NCBI RefSeq assembly: GCF_003597395.2
Contig: NC_133773.1
Span: 65,597,843 to 65,661,842 of the forward strand
Length of the DNA: 64,000 nucleotides
Source of the DNA: Chelonoidis abingdonii
Taxonomy: Eukaryota > Chordata > Testudines > Testudinidae
Reading direction: 5' to 3'
A program made the position numbers and the translations under genes. The notes below the pieces were generated by a model. The model ran no database searches. It saw only the letters and a list, made by a program, of their open reading frames with translations, and had not been told where the DNA came from. Numbering within the stretch: position 1 is the first letter of the stretch; each line of letters begins with the position of its first letter. Below are positions 10,972 through 22,685 of this stretch, one piece after another.

Positions 10972-12094
10972 TGTGAACATGCCTTGTGGGTCACAACTGA
11001 GGATGCCAAATTCAGGACAAACTGCTGAGAAACAGGGCAAACAACCCATACCCTTAATGGTTATTCATCCATTAAGATGTATTAAACCAGCAACAAAAGT
11101 AAATTCTGTTTCACCACACTGGCTAATCAGAAGTCATAAAAGCAGTTTCCTTACGCATTCCAGTTCTTATATCACCACCAAAAACACTGGATTTAAAGAT
11201 AAGTGGTTCTTTAAAACCAGTCTCTTCAGATAAAAGGTTCTTCTGATCCCAAAGGACCGGCCACACATTCAGGTCAATATATAACCTAGATCCTACCCAA
11301 AAATCACGCTGATGGCAATCCTTTAGTATCTAAAATCTACAGGTTTATTCATAAAAAAGAAAGAAGGGTGAGAGTTAAAATAGGTTAAAAGAATCAAATA
11401 CATACAATAAATGCAAAGTTCTTGGTTCAGGCTTTTAGCAGCAATGGAATAAACTACAGGCTCAAGTCAAGTCTCTGGCTGCTTCCAAATCATTGGAAGG
11501 TCCTCAATTCCTTGGTTAGAATGCTTCCATTAATATAAGCTCATAGTCCAGAGGCTGGAGCAGAAAAGAGGCAAAATGGAGGGGTTTCCACGGCCTTTTA
11601 TATCTTCTGCCATGTGGAAGGAAACCTGTTATTTCAAACAAAGCCCTCAGCATAGCTAGTCAAAAATTACAGATGATCAGATAGTGTTTGGAATCACATG
11701 GGCAAGTCACATGTCCATGCATGAAGGTTTAGACACAGTAGAAGCACATTTGCAGGACAGTCCATTCAATGTAGACGGATGTCTCCCATGGTCCGTTGTC
11801 AGTTAAATGTTCCTTGAAGAGACACTTAAATTGAATAGTCCCTCCATATGCTGACTAACTACCTTGTGGGCGTTACCCCAAAAGCAAACATTTGAAATCC
11901 AGTTGTAGAGCCAATATTCATAACTTCAAATACAAAAATGATACATGCATACACATAGTATAATCATAACCAGCAAATCATAATCTTTCCATAGACATCT
12001 TACATGTCACATTTTGTTCAAGATTTGTTGCAAATATATAACAGTGGTTGCAAAAATTATCTAAATGGTCGTATTTTAAATAGATAACATCACA
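10972..12094 (-). mobile_element. Solo LTR (endogenous LTR retroelement), minus orientation, 5-bp TSD
   Basis: The element starts TG (tgtgaacatgcc) and ends CA (aacatcaca). It is flanked by perfect gttgc duplications at 10967-10971 and 12095-12099. On the minus strand it has a TATA box at 11596-11602 and an AATAAA signal near 11342-11350, in the promoter-then-polyA order expected of an LTR. No internal gag/pol/env region is present, so it is a solo LTR left by recombination. Its size (1123 bp) suits an ERV-type LTR. I cannot name the family with certainty. Confidence 0.85.
11596..11602 (-). promoter_or_regulatory. TATA box of the solo LTR
   Basis: TATAAAA on the minus strand (ttttata on plus), placed upstream of the AATAAA signal at about 11345. 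Whether it is active is unknown. Confidence 0.6.
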
Positions 12095-12285
12095 GTTGCT
12101 ATATGGCTGGCGATCACAGAGGCTTCAAAAGCTTCAGTTGTGCAACAAGGCTGCTAGTGATAGACAAACTGTAAATAAAGAGCCAAACCACCTTCACTAC
12201 CTTACCAGACATCAATCCAGATGGTGCTCAATTTGCAAGGAGGCCATGTTCCTTTGGGATGTACCATGATGATGATGACTTGACA

Positions 12286-14350
12286 TACGTTAATAAATAT
12301 AAATATTTGTTTCTGCAGCAAATCACAAACCATCTAACATGTTTTGACATGTCATTTTACTTGATCAGTTAAGCAATGGAGAAGCAATTCATTGCCTCTT
12401 GAGAAGATGAAAATCTTTGAGGGAATTGTTCACCAAGGGGTGTTTCTTGGGAGGACAGTTTAATCCCTGGCTATATAGAAATGAAAAATTGTCACCAGAA
12501 GGGTGCAGTTCTTGCCGACAACCATCATAAAAATGACAAATAATTGGAGTATAGCAATAAGTGAATTAAAAATGCATTGGTACAGGCCTACATTATCCTT
12601 ACAGGGTGGCAAACTACTTATTAAAGTAACAGGGAAAGCAGGCTACTCAAATTCAATGAAGCTGTATACATAGAATTAATACCAATATAAAGTAAAAAAT
12701 ACAGATTTTCTGGATAGCTTTTTTAGGTCTTTGTAGAGCACAATATCCAGCACCCTCATTCCCACCTGTCAGTCTAGAACTGAACAACATCTAGTCTTGT
12801 ACCTATTACTGAACAACATTTGGATTATTTCATTAAATTTAATTGATTTGCCTTTTTAACAAACTGCTTTATTTCAGTGATGCACATTTCAAAATCCTAT
12901 GATGGATGTTTTTTGGAGGGGCATGTTTAGATTTAGTTTATATATATGCTTTGTCTACTCTAGGCCAAAAAAGTGATCTAAATTCAGTTCTGAGTTTCCT
13001 TCAGATTGAAACTCCTTTTGTACCCATATGTGGAACACATTTTCAGCCTTTTGGAAGTGAGATCAACACCAGTGTTGGTCTGGCTCTCTTAGCTGGAACT
13101 GATGTAGTTGATCACACTTTCTTCACAGTGTAAATGGGAAGTTTCTGGATCAGTTGTGTCGGCTTTCTTGATTCCCACTTCTCCTCAATTGTCAGTCTCA
13201 CAAAGCAACCCCACATTTTACAGGGAAAGCTCTATCTCCTCCTTTTATGTCACCTGTGCTTTGCATCGCAAGGCAATGCTTACATCATAACATGAAAGTT
13301 GGCATATATAATCCAGAAATACCTACTATACAAGCCCCGTCCATTTCTGTCGGCTATATGAGCAATGTCTATGAAGAGTAATTCATCTAGTTGTGTCAAG
13401 ACCAATTTGAGGATCATACTTGTGATCTGTATTATTTGTCTATTTGGCCAAACTCCTCTCCATTATCAGACATCAGTCTTTAAACTAATTCTGTACAAAC
13501 TCCCTAAATCAGAAACCACACAGTTTATAGTTTCAATGAGTTACAATCCTTCCACAAGCATCTATGTGCATATAGGATGTACAGGCTGCTCTGTTCTCTA
13601 GAAGAAGGTAGCCTATTTCTGCTACTGCGGCTGGCACACTCCCTGGGTTGGCACAAAGAACAAAACCATGGCCCATCTCCATCCCTACCCCCAGGGAGGC
13701 TGAACTATGGCTGGTTTTTATACGGACCTCATAAGATTGGTGAAGTCTACTTTTGCTCTTCTTCTTCCCCACCTGTAAAAGATCAGCCCCCATCTGGTTC
13801 TACATTTCTTAAAACAAAAAATGCCAAAATGTAAACCTCCCCATGATTCACAGTCTCCCTAAGTGCCTTGTGCTTTGTCCTCCCTGTTCTCAGCTTGTGT
13901 GGTACAAGTGTTCTGCACTGAATAACTGGTGTTTATCATTAACAGTTGATGACTGGTGAGCACTGCTTTTGTCCACTTTGATCACTTCAAAGAACAGGGA
14001 AAGATAATTAATGTTTTCCCTTTATCCAGATGCTGTTTGAGATCAGGATGTTTTATTTTATTTTAAATCAATAGCAAACATTTCTCATAGAAAGGCTGCA
14101 TATTGAGGCTGCTCAATACATCAAATCCCTAGGATGCCAGTAGCATGCTCAACGTGCCAGCACTTGGAAGCAAGCACCGTAAGTACTTCAGTAGGTAGTT
14201 GGGCCTTGCAGGCATTAGCCCTGATAGGTCCCTGTAACCACTCAGACACTTAGCTATTTTACTACGGCTGATAGGAAAGGTAAAGGTTTCAAATGCCCTA
14301 GATACAGAGGCTTAAACAGTTACAGTTCAAAATGAGCGATGAAGTAAATA
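12286..14350. other. Sequence without a recognised feature
   Basis: About 2 kb with no recognised family. Short overlapping open frames on both strands at 12906-13834 carry no recognisable domain. Confidence 0.35.
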
Positions 14351-14351
14351 T

Positions 14352-14792
14352 TTAGACCCCTGTGACAGTCCAGCTGAGAGTCAACTCTCCTTAGGCCTAG
14401 TATCTGAGGCGCCCTCTCTACTTCAATCTCTGTTCCAAGCAAATGGGCACTTACACATTTCCAAGCCAGGCTTAGTTTCTTTCATTGGGGCCCCTCTACA
14501 CTGACTCTTTGCTCAGCTGATGCTGCTTCCCCATAAGCCCTGCACAGGCCTGCATCTAGCTGTAATTTCCAGCAATCACAGCCTGCTTCACACAGATTTC
14601 TGCATACAATTCCTGGAGAATTTTTGCTGCCTCCCTGCAGTTTCCTGGCTAGCCATGCAGCTGACACTTTCAAACAGAGCTCGGCCACTTCTTGGTTCAG
14701 GCTTGTTCCCTACCCGGCCAGGAGGATGGGCACATGCAGTGGAGAGGGAGATGATAGGAGTTGAAGTCCACTGGTCAACAGATCCATCACAG
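14352..14792. repeat. GC-richer LTR-like block, unassigned
   Basis: Begins 'tgtgacagtccag' and ends 'gatccatcaca', which gives TG...CA termini, with a composition jump against the neighbours. No target duplication was found. The 164-codon frame at 14520-15014 has no recognisable domain. Possibly a solo LTR. Confidence 0.3.
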
Positions 14793-14799
14793 TGCATTT

Positions 14800-15795
14800 T
14801 GATTTATAGTGACAAAAGTCCTTGTGGCTTTCCTCCTTGTCCATGTCTCCAATCCTCTTTGGGGATTTTCCTCTCCCCTCAAAGAGATGCATGTGCTCTG
14901 TACTCCCTCTGTTACTCACACTCTCGCTATGGCACAAATCCTGCTCCAAGCCTGGGTAAGAGGGATGTACACAATGCTATTTGGTGGCGGGGGGGTGCTA
15001 GAGTTAAAAAATAATTTAAAAAACTTTTGAATATGGCTTCAATTAGTAGTTTTGTACCATAACTAAATGTTTCCACTTCTAATAAAGTGAAATAAATGAT
15101 CTTCTGCTCCACACTCCATGCTTCCTTTATTTACTAATGCAATCTCTAAAATCGGGGGCGGGGGGAGCTAAAGCCTTAGCATAGCCCCAGTTGTCTGCAC
15201 ATGATTAGCTACTAGAGGTAGCTCTGGGGAGATATGTAGTAGGCCCAGGCCAGAAGAATCTCTCTTTCCAGGGCACAAAGCAGCTTCAAAGTTTTTCTTG
15301 GAGGCTGCTCTGACCCAATGGTTGGAGAAATCAATGTGATTCCTTACACAGCCCTTCTGTATGGCATAAAAGGAACAGGAGAATTCTATAGGCTAGATCT
15401 CTTCAGATTATGCATGTCTCACACTCTCTGGACTCTGCTACATGGGGCTCATTTGGAACCAGGTTCTGCATCCACTCATATTGCTCACCCACTGCACAAG
15501 CTCCATTGCACACAGCCTCAGCAAGCACACCTTCCACAGAACAGCCATAATATCACTTCCACTGCAGACTCTCAAAACTATCAGCTAAACCATAACAAAG
15601 GCTGAGCACGCACAACTGCCTTTGATTGCATGTGTTGTGAGCTCTCAGCGGGTGCTCAGCAACTCTCAAGATCTGGCTCTTTTGCCATTCTTGAGCTCAT
15701 TCTAGACCACAAGGCCTGATTTGCTTTTTATCCAACTGCTCCATAGCAACAGTTTATCTGCAAAATACTAGCAGGGAAAACACAGTGTTACCAGC
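14800..15795. other. Sequence without a recognised feature
   Basis: A G-rich run lies near 14987-14997. The frame at 15318-15605 is not recognisable as an exon. Confidence 0.35.
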
Positions 15796-15799
15796 TCTC

Positions 15800-16044
15800 A
15801 TGAATGTGTCATGCCTTGCAGTATTTGGTGTTTTTTTGAAAGCCCCAGCTGATAAAATCAAGAATCATTGGATGAGTTTTCATTTCAGTTTTCATTCTTC
15901 TCAAATTTTTTTAGCAAGTATAACCTAAAGGCTCAAAAATCAGAAGGCAGTGTAAAGAATCCATAACAAAATGTTTTAAATCAATCTCATGACTCTTTGG
16001 GGTTCTGACTCATGATTTTTGAATGCTTGGGACTGGCAATAGTA
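15800..16044. repeat. Probable MITE remnant
   Basis: The motif 'tctcatgactctttggggt' followed by 'ctgactcatgatttttga' and 'gggactggcaatag' is a pattern I recognise from abundant short DNA-transposon repeats in reptiles. Ends and target duplication could not be fixed. Confidence 0.35.
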
Positions 16045-16049
16045 GAAGC

Positions 16050-16925
16050 AAGAAAGACACCTTGATGCCATGAACCACAGTACATTCAGTCTGTCATATT
16101 TGGCAAGGGATGATAATACTAAACACACACAAAAATAGATAGGAGAGGAAAGTGAGGAAGTTACTGAAAATTTAGAACCACGGAAAAGACAGTTGAGAAG
16201 GGAATGCTCTTGGTCTCCCTCTTATCTTATATATGCTTCATGAATAAAAGAAAAGAAAATAAAGCTATATTTGCCTCAGGTTTTCCACCATCTCTTTTCC
16301 TTCATAAATAATTGATGTTCAACAAAGCATATTGTTATCATTTTATCATATTTTATTTTATTATATTAACTTTTTACCCTAATTTTGTAATCCTGCTGTA
16401 ACTGGGTAATTAGATTTTATTACATTTTTAAAATGTATTTTATAGTGAATTACCTGTAAAACAAAAGAGATAAGCGGTTGTTGTAAAAGCCCATCTACAT
16501 AGAATGTAAATGTATTTTACATTCTGAAGGCTCTCTGATGCCTACTGATGAGTACATATGAACTCAGGCCTGTCTTATTACATAAACTGTTGGGGGAGGT
16601 CTATTAATAACCTTTAATTTCACTATTTATTTATCTTAAGTGAAAAGCAGACTACTTCTAATGCAGTTTTAAAACTACATTCCTAGCAATTCTTCCTTAA
16701 TATAATTGTGTATAATTGTTGCTTTCCACCCAACTTTATCTGTAATAAAACACAGCAATTCGAGACATATACAAAGAGGTAGTGAGATGTTTGTAGATTT
16801 CTGCACATTTATATAGGAAAGCTTGGTTGGAATATTGTCTTGGTATGCTATCCACTAACGTATGGCTATATTTAAATTATTAAATCTGTAAATCCATTCT
16901 TGAAATGCACATTTTTTCTACTATA
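16050..16925. other. AT-rich sequence without a recognised feature
   Basis: Strongly AT-rich around 16300-16450 and 16600-16750. Nothing recognised. Confidence 0.4.
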
Positions 16926-16929
16926 CAGT

Positions 16930-18632
16930 GTTGCTGTAGTCATGATGGTCCCAGGATATTAGAAAGGTCAGTAAAGGTTATAAACTGTATTGGACCAACT
17001 TCAGTTGGTGAGACAGACAAGCTTTTAAGCTTACACAGAGCTCTTCTTCAAATCTGGAAAATGTATTCAGGGCAGATCTATACTTAAAACGCTGCGTCAG
17101 CCCATCTGGACAACTGTCACGCTTCAGTGAACACACTACTACACTGATGGAAGATCTTCCCATAGTTAATCCATGAGAGGCAGTAGTTATGTCAATGGGA
17201 GAAGGCCTCCCATTGACATAGCACTGTCTACACCAACGGTTAGCTCGGTGTAACTGTGTCACTCAGGGGTGTGACCTGTCTTCACAGTGTCACAGCTTAA
17301 TGCAAGGTGAAACAGAATGTTCAGCAAAAGTAGTTAACACATATTTCAAGGAACCATTCAAGGTGAAGTGGCCCATTGATACCACTCCATTCATGGAGTG
17401 AGGAAGCGGGGATGAGGGGATGCATGGGTTATAGATTATTGTAATAAGCCATAAAGACAGTCTCTCCATTCAGTCCATGATTGAGAGTGTCCAGCAAAGT
17501 TATGAATTTAAGCTCCCAGGCTTGTCTTTTGAAGTGTTGTGCAGATTTCCTTTGAGAATGAGGACGGAGAGGTCAGCTTTGTGAAAAGTGTGATATGATG
17601 TTTTTGTATTATTTTAATGTGTAGGTTCATTCAAGAGCATAGTGATTTTCTTGTTTCACCCACATAGTTGTTATTTGACCATTTAGTGCACTGGATGAGT
17701 ACACCACATGTGCCAAGCATGTGTAGGACCCATGTGTAGGATCTTGAAAGGTGCATTGTGGGGGTTGTTGGTCATCATAGCAGTGGAGATATATCTAAAA
17801 GTTTTGCATATGTTGTTCTGGCAGAATCTGGTGCTGCTTTGAGTTGATGTGTCCTGATCTGTGGAAAGCTTGCTTCTGGTGATGATAAACTTGGACAGGT
17901 AGATGGTGTGTGGAGTCAGGTGACAACTAGGGGTGTGAAGTCCGAGTGGGATTTCTGTCTGTATTGAAGTAGGTTCCTTTGGGGTATTTGGGTGGCCCAT
18001 TCCATGACACATTCTAATTTTCTGGTGGCATGTCCTTGTTTGGGGAAAGCAGTTTTAAGTGTCTTAAGTGTATTGGACTTTCTCCTTGGTGCATATTCTT
18101 TGGTATCTGAGTTTCTGGCTGTAGATAACAGATTCCTTGATGTGTCTGAGTGGTTATCTGTGAAGGTAATTGTGGTGATCCGTGGGTTTCTTGTAGATAG
18201 TTGTCTGTAGGTTTCCACTGTTGAAGCTGATTGTAGTGCCCAGGAAATTGACACTAGTATGAAACTGTTCTAGAGACAGTTTAATGGATTGGGTGATGGT
18301 TGTTGAAGTTGTGGTGGAAATCTATGAGGGAGTTTAAGCTGTCTGTCCAGAGGATGAAAATATTATTTATGTATCACAGGTAGATCACTGGTTTTGTGGT
18401 GCATTTGTCCAGAAATGCTTCTTCAAGGTGGCCCATGAAGAGGTTGGCATATTGGGGAGCCATCCTAGCACAATGGCTATTCTCATGGTTTGGACAAAGT
18501 GTTTGTTGTTGAATGGAAAATTGTTATGTATGAGAATTAAATGGATGAATTTGGTGATGTGTTTCAGCTGGATATTTGAGGGTTGTTCATTGTCTTATAA
18601 AAATTTGAGGCAGGCAGCAATGCTGTCATTAT
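16930..18632 (-). mobile_element. Decayed Penelope-like element: GIY-YIG endonuclease and reverse transcriptase remnants
   Basis: On the minus strand, positions about 18560-18340 read HITKFIHLILIHNNF, then MAPQYANLFMGHLEEAF, then a stop and Y-I-N-N where PLE reverse transcriptases carry the catalytic Y-x-D-D. Further 3' (about 17715-17660) it reads LIQCTKWSNNNYVGETR, matching the core of a GIY-YIG endonuclease. RT followed by GIY-YIG is the defining PLE layout. Multiple stops and the lost catalytic Asp pair make it inactive. The plus-strand left edge (about 16930-17070) is the PLE end that recurs at 58585-58728. A MITE interrupts it at 17071-17285. Confidence 0.8.
17071..17285. mobile_element. 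hAT-like MITE nested in the PLE
   Basis: The sequence from 'ggcagatctatactt' to 'gtgtgacctgtcttcac' interrupts PLE end sequence that otherwise joins 'aatgtattcag' to 'agtgtcacagc'. It contains the internal inverted pair tcaatgggagaaggcctcccattga at 17192-17216, broken here by its two-base centre. The 'gtctacacc' motif near the right side is common in reptile hAT MITEs. The 8-bp duplication is no longer clear. Confidence 0.6.
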
Positions 18633-18775
18633 TTCTAATGCAATTTTGATTGAGATGCTTTCTGAAGTTTTACAGAATGCCTCAACCTGCCCTGGAGACT
18701 CTCCGAATTGCTTGCAATACTTTGCTGTACTAAATCTACATTGTGCCAGGAATCATACAAATGCATCCAAATCAC

Positions 18776-18925
18776 AGGCTATATCTACACTATGTCCTAG
18801 GGTTATAATTCCTCTGCTGGTTTTCCTACACTGGTAGTTCCATGAGAGCTAGTGCAAGTATACATAGTAGTGCAGCCCTGGTGCCATTGGTAGTGGAGGT
18901 ACAACTGAGCTGTGCCGAGTATGTA
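18776..18925. repeat. Probable hAT MITE fragment
   Basis: 'ggctatatctacactatg' is the typical end of an abundant reptile hAT MITE family. The opposite end is not recognisable. Confidence 0.35.
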
Positions 18926-18929
18926 ACCA

Positions 18930-20870
18930 TCAATAATTTTCAAAGTAGAACCATGCTTAAAGGAATAGAAATATCCTCTAACAATAATTAATAGATTTTT
19001 GCAATTTCAAATTAAAGATTAATTCCCATAACTCAAAAACAGCTTTGTTATTTTTTAAATTATTGTACTATTGTGAACTAGCCCCTTCAGTAATAATAAA
19101 ACATAGTGCTTAATATTTGAAATTTATCTATTGCCAATTGGTTTCTGTCCATGAGCAGTAACTCCTTCTTATGATGCTATTTAATGTGTCACCATTTTAC
19201 CCCTTTTAACAGCTCCTTACCACACACTGTCAAGATGTCACATAACCACTCTCATAAAGCCATTATTACTAGATATCATGCCAAAGATATACTGTTCAAA
19301 TCAGTCAGTCTGTAGTTTCATGTTTTGTTACTTTGAGTTCCATTTTGTTTTGAAATACTGCTGTAAAAGAGAAACTCAGGACAAAAAGTAAAAGGAAAAT
19401 TAAATGACAAAAGTTAACATTAAAGGTCCAATTTCTAATCCCACAACAGCCAGGGACAAAACTCCATCCTTCTCTTCACCCCTGTGCTTTCAAAGGCTTA
19501 AATCCTGGTCACTGAAGTCAATATCAAACATTTCATTGACTTCACTGGGACTAGGCTTATAACCAAGCATATTAGAACTATACAAAATACTAAAGCTGGG
19601 AAGTGAGGAGAAATCATATTTTAACACTTTAAAGAAGCAAAATCCAGTAACTGAGTGCTAAGAGTCCTCCTATAGCACACACTGCAGACTCCAACTACTT
19701 TAGCCAAGTTTGAGCTGATATAAGCAGATGCTGCTTACACCAGATATGAATTTGACCCCAAGCTTCTACTGTGTTTCTTTTAGAAAGGCAGTCACACACA
19801 GATCAGATGCTGCAAATGGTGATTAAAAGTAGCTTTCCTGGAAAACTGGTTGAAAAGAGCAGATTCTGGAAACCTGTATGACTCCTGGTCTGATTTCTCT
19901 CATTCTTTGGTGAATCTCTGAACAATACAAGTTAAGATTAATAAGATCCACCTAGATGCTTTTATTGTTCAACAAATGCCAGGAAACATTGTTCTTTTCT
20001 GCCTCACATTTCTGACAAAAATGAAAGGGCAGCTCCGGGGACACAGATTTGTGGGTTTTTGTCATTTTTTTCTTCATAAAATTTGCTTTCACCGTGAAAA
20101 TAATGAATGTAAGCCCAAGGAAAATTTTAAACAACTCGCAGTTTTGTTAAGGAATAGAGTTTTGATATTTCTGTTGAAGCAAATGAAAATATTTCCCCTG
20201 CATCCCAATCCAGAGGAACTGCCTATTTCCACATTGTATTTTCAGTTTAAATTACATTTTCCTATGAATTTTAATTTTAAAATACTCTGTATAGCTTGGC
20301 AGCTTCACACAGTTCTAAAAGGAGAGAGATCAAGGCTGATGGATTCAAATATGACCTTAGCGAGGGGGAGTAAATGGCAACTATAATTTAAAATGCTCTG
20401 TGCAAAGCCTGCAGTTTAAGGATGGGTTCATATTTGGCTTGTTAGCCTCTTCCAATCCATTAAGCTAAAATACGTTTAGAAAGTTCCAAACACTCTTCAT
20501 CTTTATGTATCACCTTCTTCATCCTAAAATCAAATTAAAATGTAATGTCTAGCTCTTATCTATATACAAATTGACTAGTAACTTTACATACAATAAATAA
20601 CAGAGTACACAAATGTCTGCTTTCCGAACCATAAGTACTCTCCGGTAACAGAACACGTTATCCCTAAAATGTAATTAACTAAAACTACTCACACAGAAGA
20701 ATATTTTCTTGTTAACTGTGTCTAATTAATAGCCAAATGGCTGACACTGAACTCTGTAAAAAGCAAAATTGTTTTAAGAGGCAGTTATTACTGAATGTCA
20801 TCATTCAGGTAGTGCTATCATTTAACAGTTGAGCTCCCTACACTCCTACTCCCACTCCTGCCCCGAACAG
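18930..20870. other. AT-rich sequence without a recognised feature
   Basis: A 136-codon open frame at 19976-20386 (plus) has no recognisable domain, no Kozak support and no repeat match that I know. I treat it as a chance ORF. Confidence 0.35.
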
Positions 20871-20874
20871 CTTA

Positions 20875-21226
20875 TAAAGATAACTAGAAACAAGTTGCAA
20901 GAGGTAAGAGAGGGTGTGGAAGGATTATTGGTGAGGAGACAGAAAAAAGAAGATTTTGGAAGAAGATTTTAAGGTGGGGAGATCTGAAGAAGGAAAGAGA
21001 ACTTGGCACAATGTAGAGGACTATTAAAAGCACAAGGATAGCATAAAGAAAGGCTCAAAACCTATAAGATGAGATGGAGGGAGAAGTAAGAAGAAAGAAT
21101 TGGGGAAGATCTGGGCAAAAGTTTTTGACAAAAAATTTGGGGGCCAAAAAAATGGATGACACTAAAATATTTTGCAAATTTGTGTCAATTTTGCTAAATT
21201 GTTTCAGTAAATAAAACCCTAAAAAT
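20875..21226 (+). repeat. Purine-rich tract, left part (split by LTR)
   Basis: The plus strand is dominated by A and G ('gaggtaagagagggtgtgg', 'gaagaaggaaagagaac'). With 22686-23745 it forms one strand-asymmetric region into which the LTR at 21232-22464 was inserted. Origin not recognised. Confidence 0.5.
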
Positions 21227-21476
21227 ATGATTGTAAAGGTGCTGGGCTGGGACTCGACCCTCCCTGGGGAGGAGGGGAGCCACACCGGCCTCGCTGCATG
21301 TCATCTGCGTCGGCCCTTTCTTCAGGGCTGACCGACGCAGCACAGTCGCTCGGGGCTCTGGCCTTCTGCTGCAGGGCTGAGCAACAAGAAAGTCAGTTCG
21401 GGACCTCAGGCCCTCAGTCTCGGGGCTGAGGGCCCCCAATGTTCGAGGGGCTCGAGCCCTTTGGGGCAGGACCGAG

Positions 21477-21723
21477 CAGTGATACAGTTTAAAGGGGCCC
21501 AGCCCTTGGTTCAGGCGGGGCACCAAACACACAGTTTCCGAGGCTCAGACCCTCTTGGCTCAGGGCCGAGCAGACAATAGTTCAGGCTGCTAAGGTCCTT
21601 TGGTGCAGGACTGAGCAGTGGTACAGTTTAGAGGGGCCCAGCCCTTGGTTCGGGCAGGGCACCAAGCACACAGTTACAAAGGCTCAGACCCTCTCGGCTC
21701 AGGGCTGAGCAGATAATAGGTCA
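21477..21723. repeat. 139-bp tandem repeat inside LTR
   Basis: 'cagtgatacagtttaaaggg' at 21477 recurs as 'cagtggtacagtttagaggg' at 21616. The similarity runs through 'ggctcagaccctct.ggctc' and the GAGCAGA end. About 1.8 copies with few mismatches. Confidence 0.85.
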
Positions 21724-22109
21724 CTAGACTTGATGGCCTCCTCAGGCCGGTGGGGGTGGGGGGTTCTGCCACCCCAGGTACGGGTGGCAGGGGGAACGCA
21801 GGCCCACCTACTCCACTGCGTTCCAGCCCGGGGCCCTAGTAACGGCTATCACCGCTAACGGTCAGTGGGGTTCCTGACCGCAACACACTGACATCGGTTC
21901 AGGTATGTTTGCAGCCTGACTGGAGTTGGCTGCCCCCGGGCTACTTCCAATTCCCGCCTCTGGGTCTACCTGATCTGTGGCGTCAGCCCCCGGGAAGTCC
22001 AATGGCATGGGCCCCTCCTGGCTGGGGCTGAGCGGTAGGTCCAGCAGTACCTCTGGGAAGTCCGGCCAAGCCTGCTCCGGGGGTTCCTCGGGGTAACAGC
22101 AGGGATGGG

Positions 22110-22225
22110 GTGGCTCCGGCAACTCCTCCTCGTAGCGGTCGCAGGGAAGCTCCAGCAGCTCCTCGTCGTAGCGGGCGTGGGGAAGCTCTGGCAGTTCCTC
22201 GTCGTAGCGGGCACGGGGAAGCTCC
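22110..22225. repeat. 36-bp minisatellite inside LTR
   Basis: Three units of the pattern 'gggaagctc..gcagctcctc' plus 'gtcgtagcgggc'. On the minus strand each gives a 12-residue unit of the kind ELPRARYDEELP. The 196-codon frame at 21862-22452 exists only because the unit length is a multiple of three. Confidence 0.85.
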
Positions 22226-22335
22226 GGCCAGCCAGGGCAACTGCCCTGGGCCTCAGCAGCTTCCCAATCACAAGCACCCTCTGGCAGGTCTACTCCCAAC
22301 GGCAGCTGGGCTCCAACTGAGCACCGCCAGCCGGC

Positions 22336-22342
22336 TTTTATA
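22336..22342 (-). promoter_or_regulatory. TATA box of the solo LTR
   Basis: TATAAAA on the minus strand, about 125 bp inside the LTR start, the usual distance for an LTR promoter. Its equivalent lies at 27841-27847 in the related LTR. Confidence 0.65.
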
Positions 22343-22685
22343 CTTCCGGGTCGCCTTCTGACCCTCTGAGGGACGGGCCCCCTGCCCTGTGGCCCCACCC
22401 CTTTTGGCGTCTGGCAGGGCTCGACCCTCCCTGGGGAAGAGGGGAGCCACACCGCCTTGCTACAATGATGTATTCCATTTTGAAGATTTCTTTGTAAAGA
22501 TTTTCAATTATTTGTATTCAAAATTACTTTTCATTTCTAAATTTTCTTTAATTTTATTTTAAAACAGTAGAGAACATTAGAAAAGGCTTTAAATCAAAAT
22601 GAAATATTTTGTTTCATTTGATCCAAAACAAAAAGATTTTTTTCCTCAGACTTGCCAGTGAAGCAAAAATCCATTATTCATCCAG

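Larger units (their letters stand above)
9985..12285 (+). mobile_element. Non-CR1 LINE reverse transcriptase remnant, split by a solo LTR
   Basis: The plus strand reads VLIDFHQTFDSVH near 10046-10084 (RT motif A with an F-D-S-V core). The equivalent of the catalytic F/YxDD box follows near 10345-10372 (LEYDDDILLS). IKQLASVKYVCSITGS lies near 10542-10587, and MEDP.IPK appears near 10926-10950. This order fits the fingers/palm and C-terminal region of a RTE/jockey-type LINE and differs from the CR1 copies in the window. Stops and frame changes are frequent. The C-terminal part resumes after the LTR at 12100. Family assignment is uncertain. Confidence 0.6.
21232..22464 (-). mobile_element. Solo LTR, minus orientation, 5-bp TSD, with internal tandem repeats
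   Basis: The 1233-bp TG...CA element is flanked by perfect atgat duplications (21227-21231 and 22465-22469). On the minus strand it starts tgtagcaaggcggtgtgg, has a TATA box at 22336-22342, and repeats its own first about 50 bp close to its 3' end (plus strand 21248-21290 against 22408-22460). This terminal sub-repeat is also seen in the LTR at 27714-28605. Internally it holds three 36-bp repeats (about 22110-22225) and a 139-bp tandem repeat (21477-21615 and 21616-about 21723). The family looks like a Ty3/Gypsy-type LTR of turtles, by recall only. Confidence 0.85.

Noticed and set aside
14520..15014. 164-codon plus-strand frame
   Set aside because: No recognisable domain, starts inside an LTR-like block and has open antisense frames over the same stretch.
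21862..22452. 196-codon minus-strand frame with YDEELP-like repeats as an acidic repeat protein gene
   Set aside because: It lies fully inside a solo LTR with defined ends and 5-bp duplications. The repeats come from a 36-bp minisatellite, and no start, splice or conservation evidence supports translation.
21290..22460. CpG island promoter
   Set aside because: The GC/CpG-rich block coincides exactly with the solo LTR bounded by atgat duplications.
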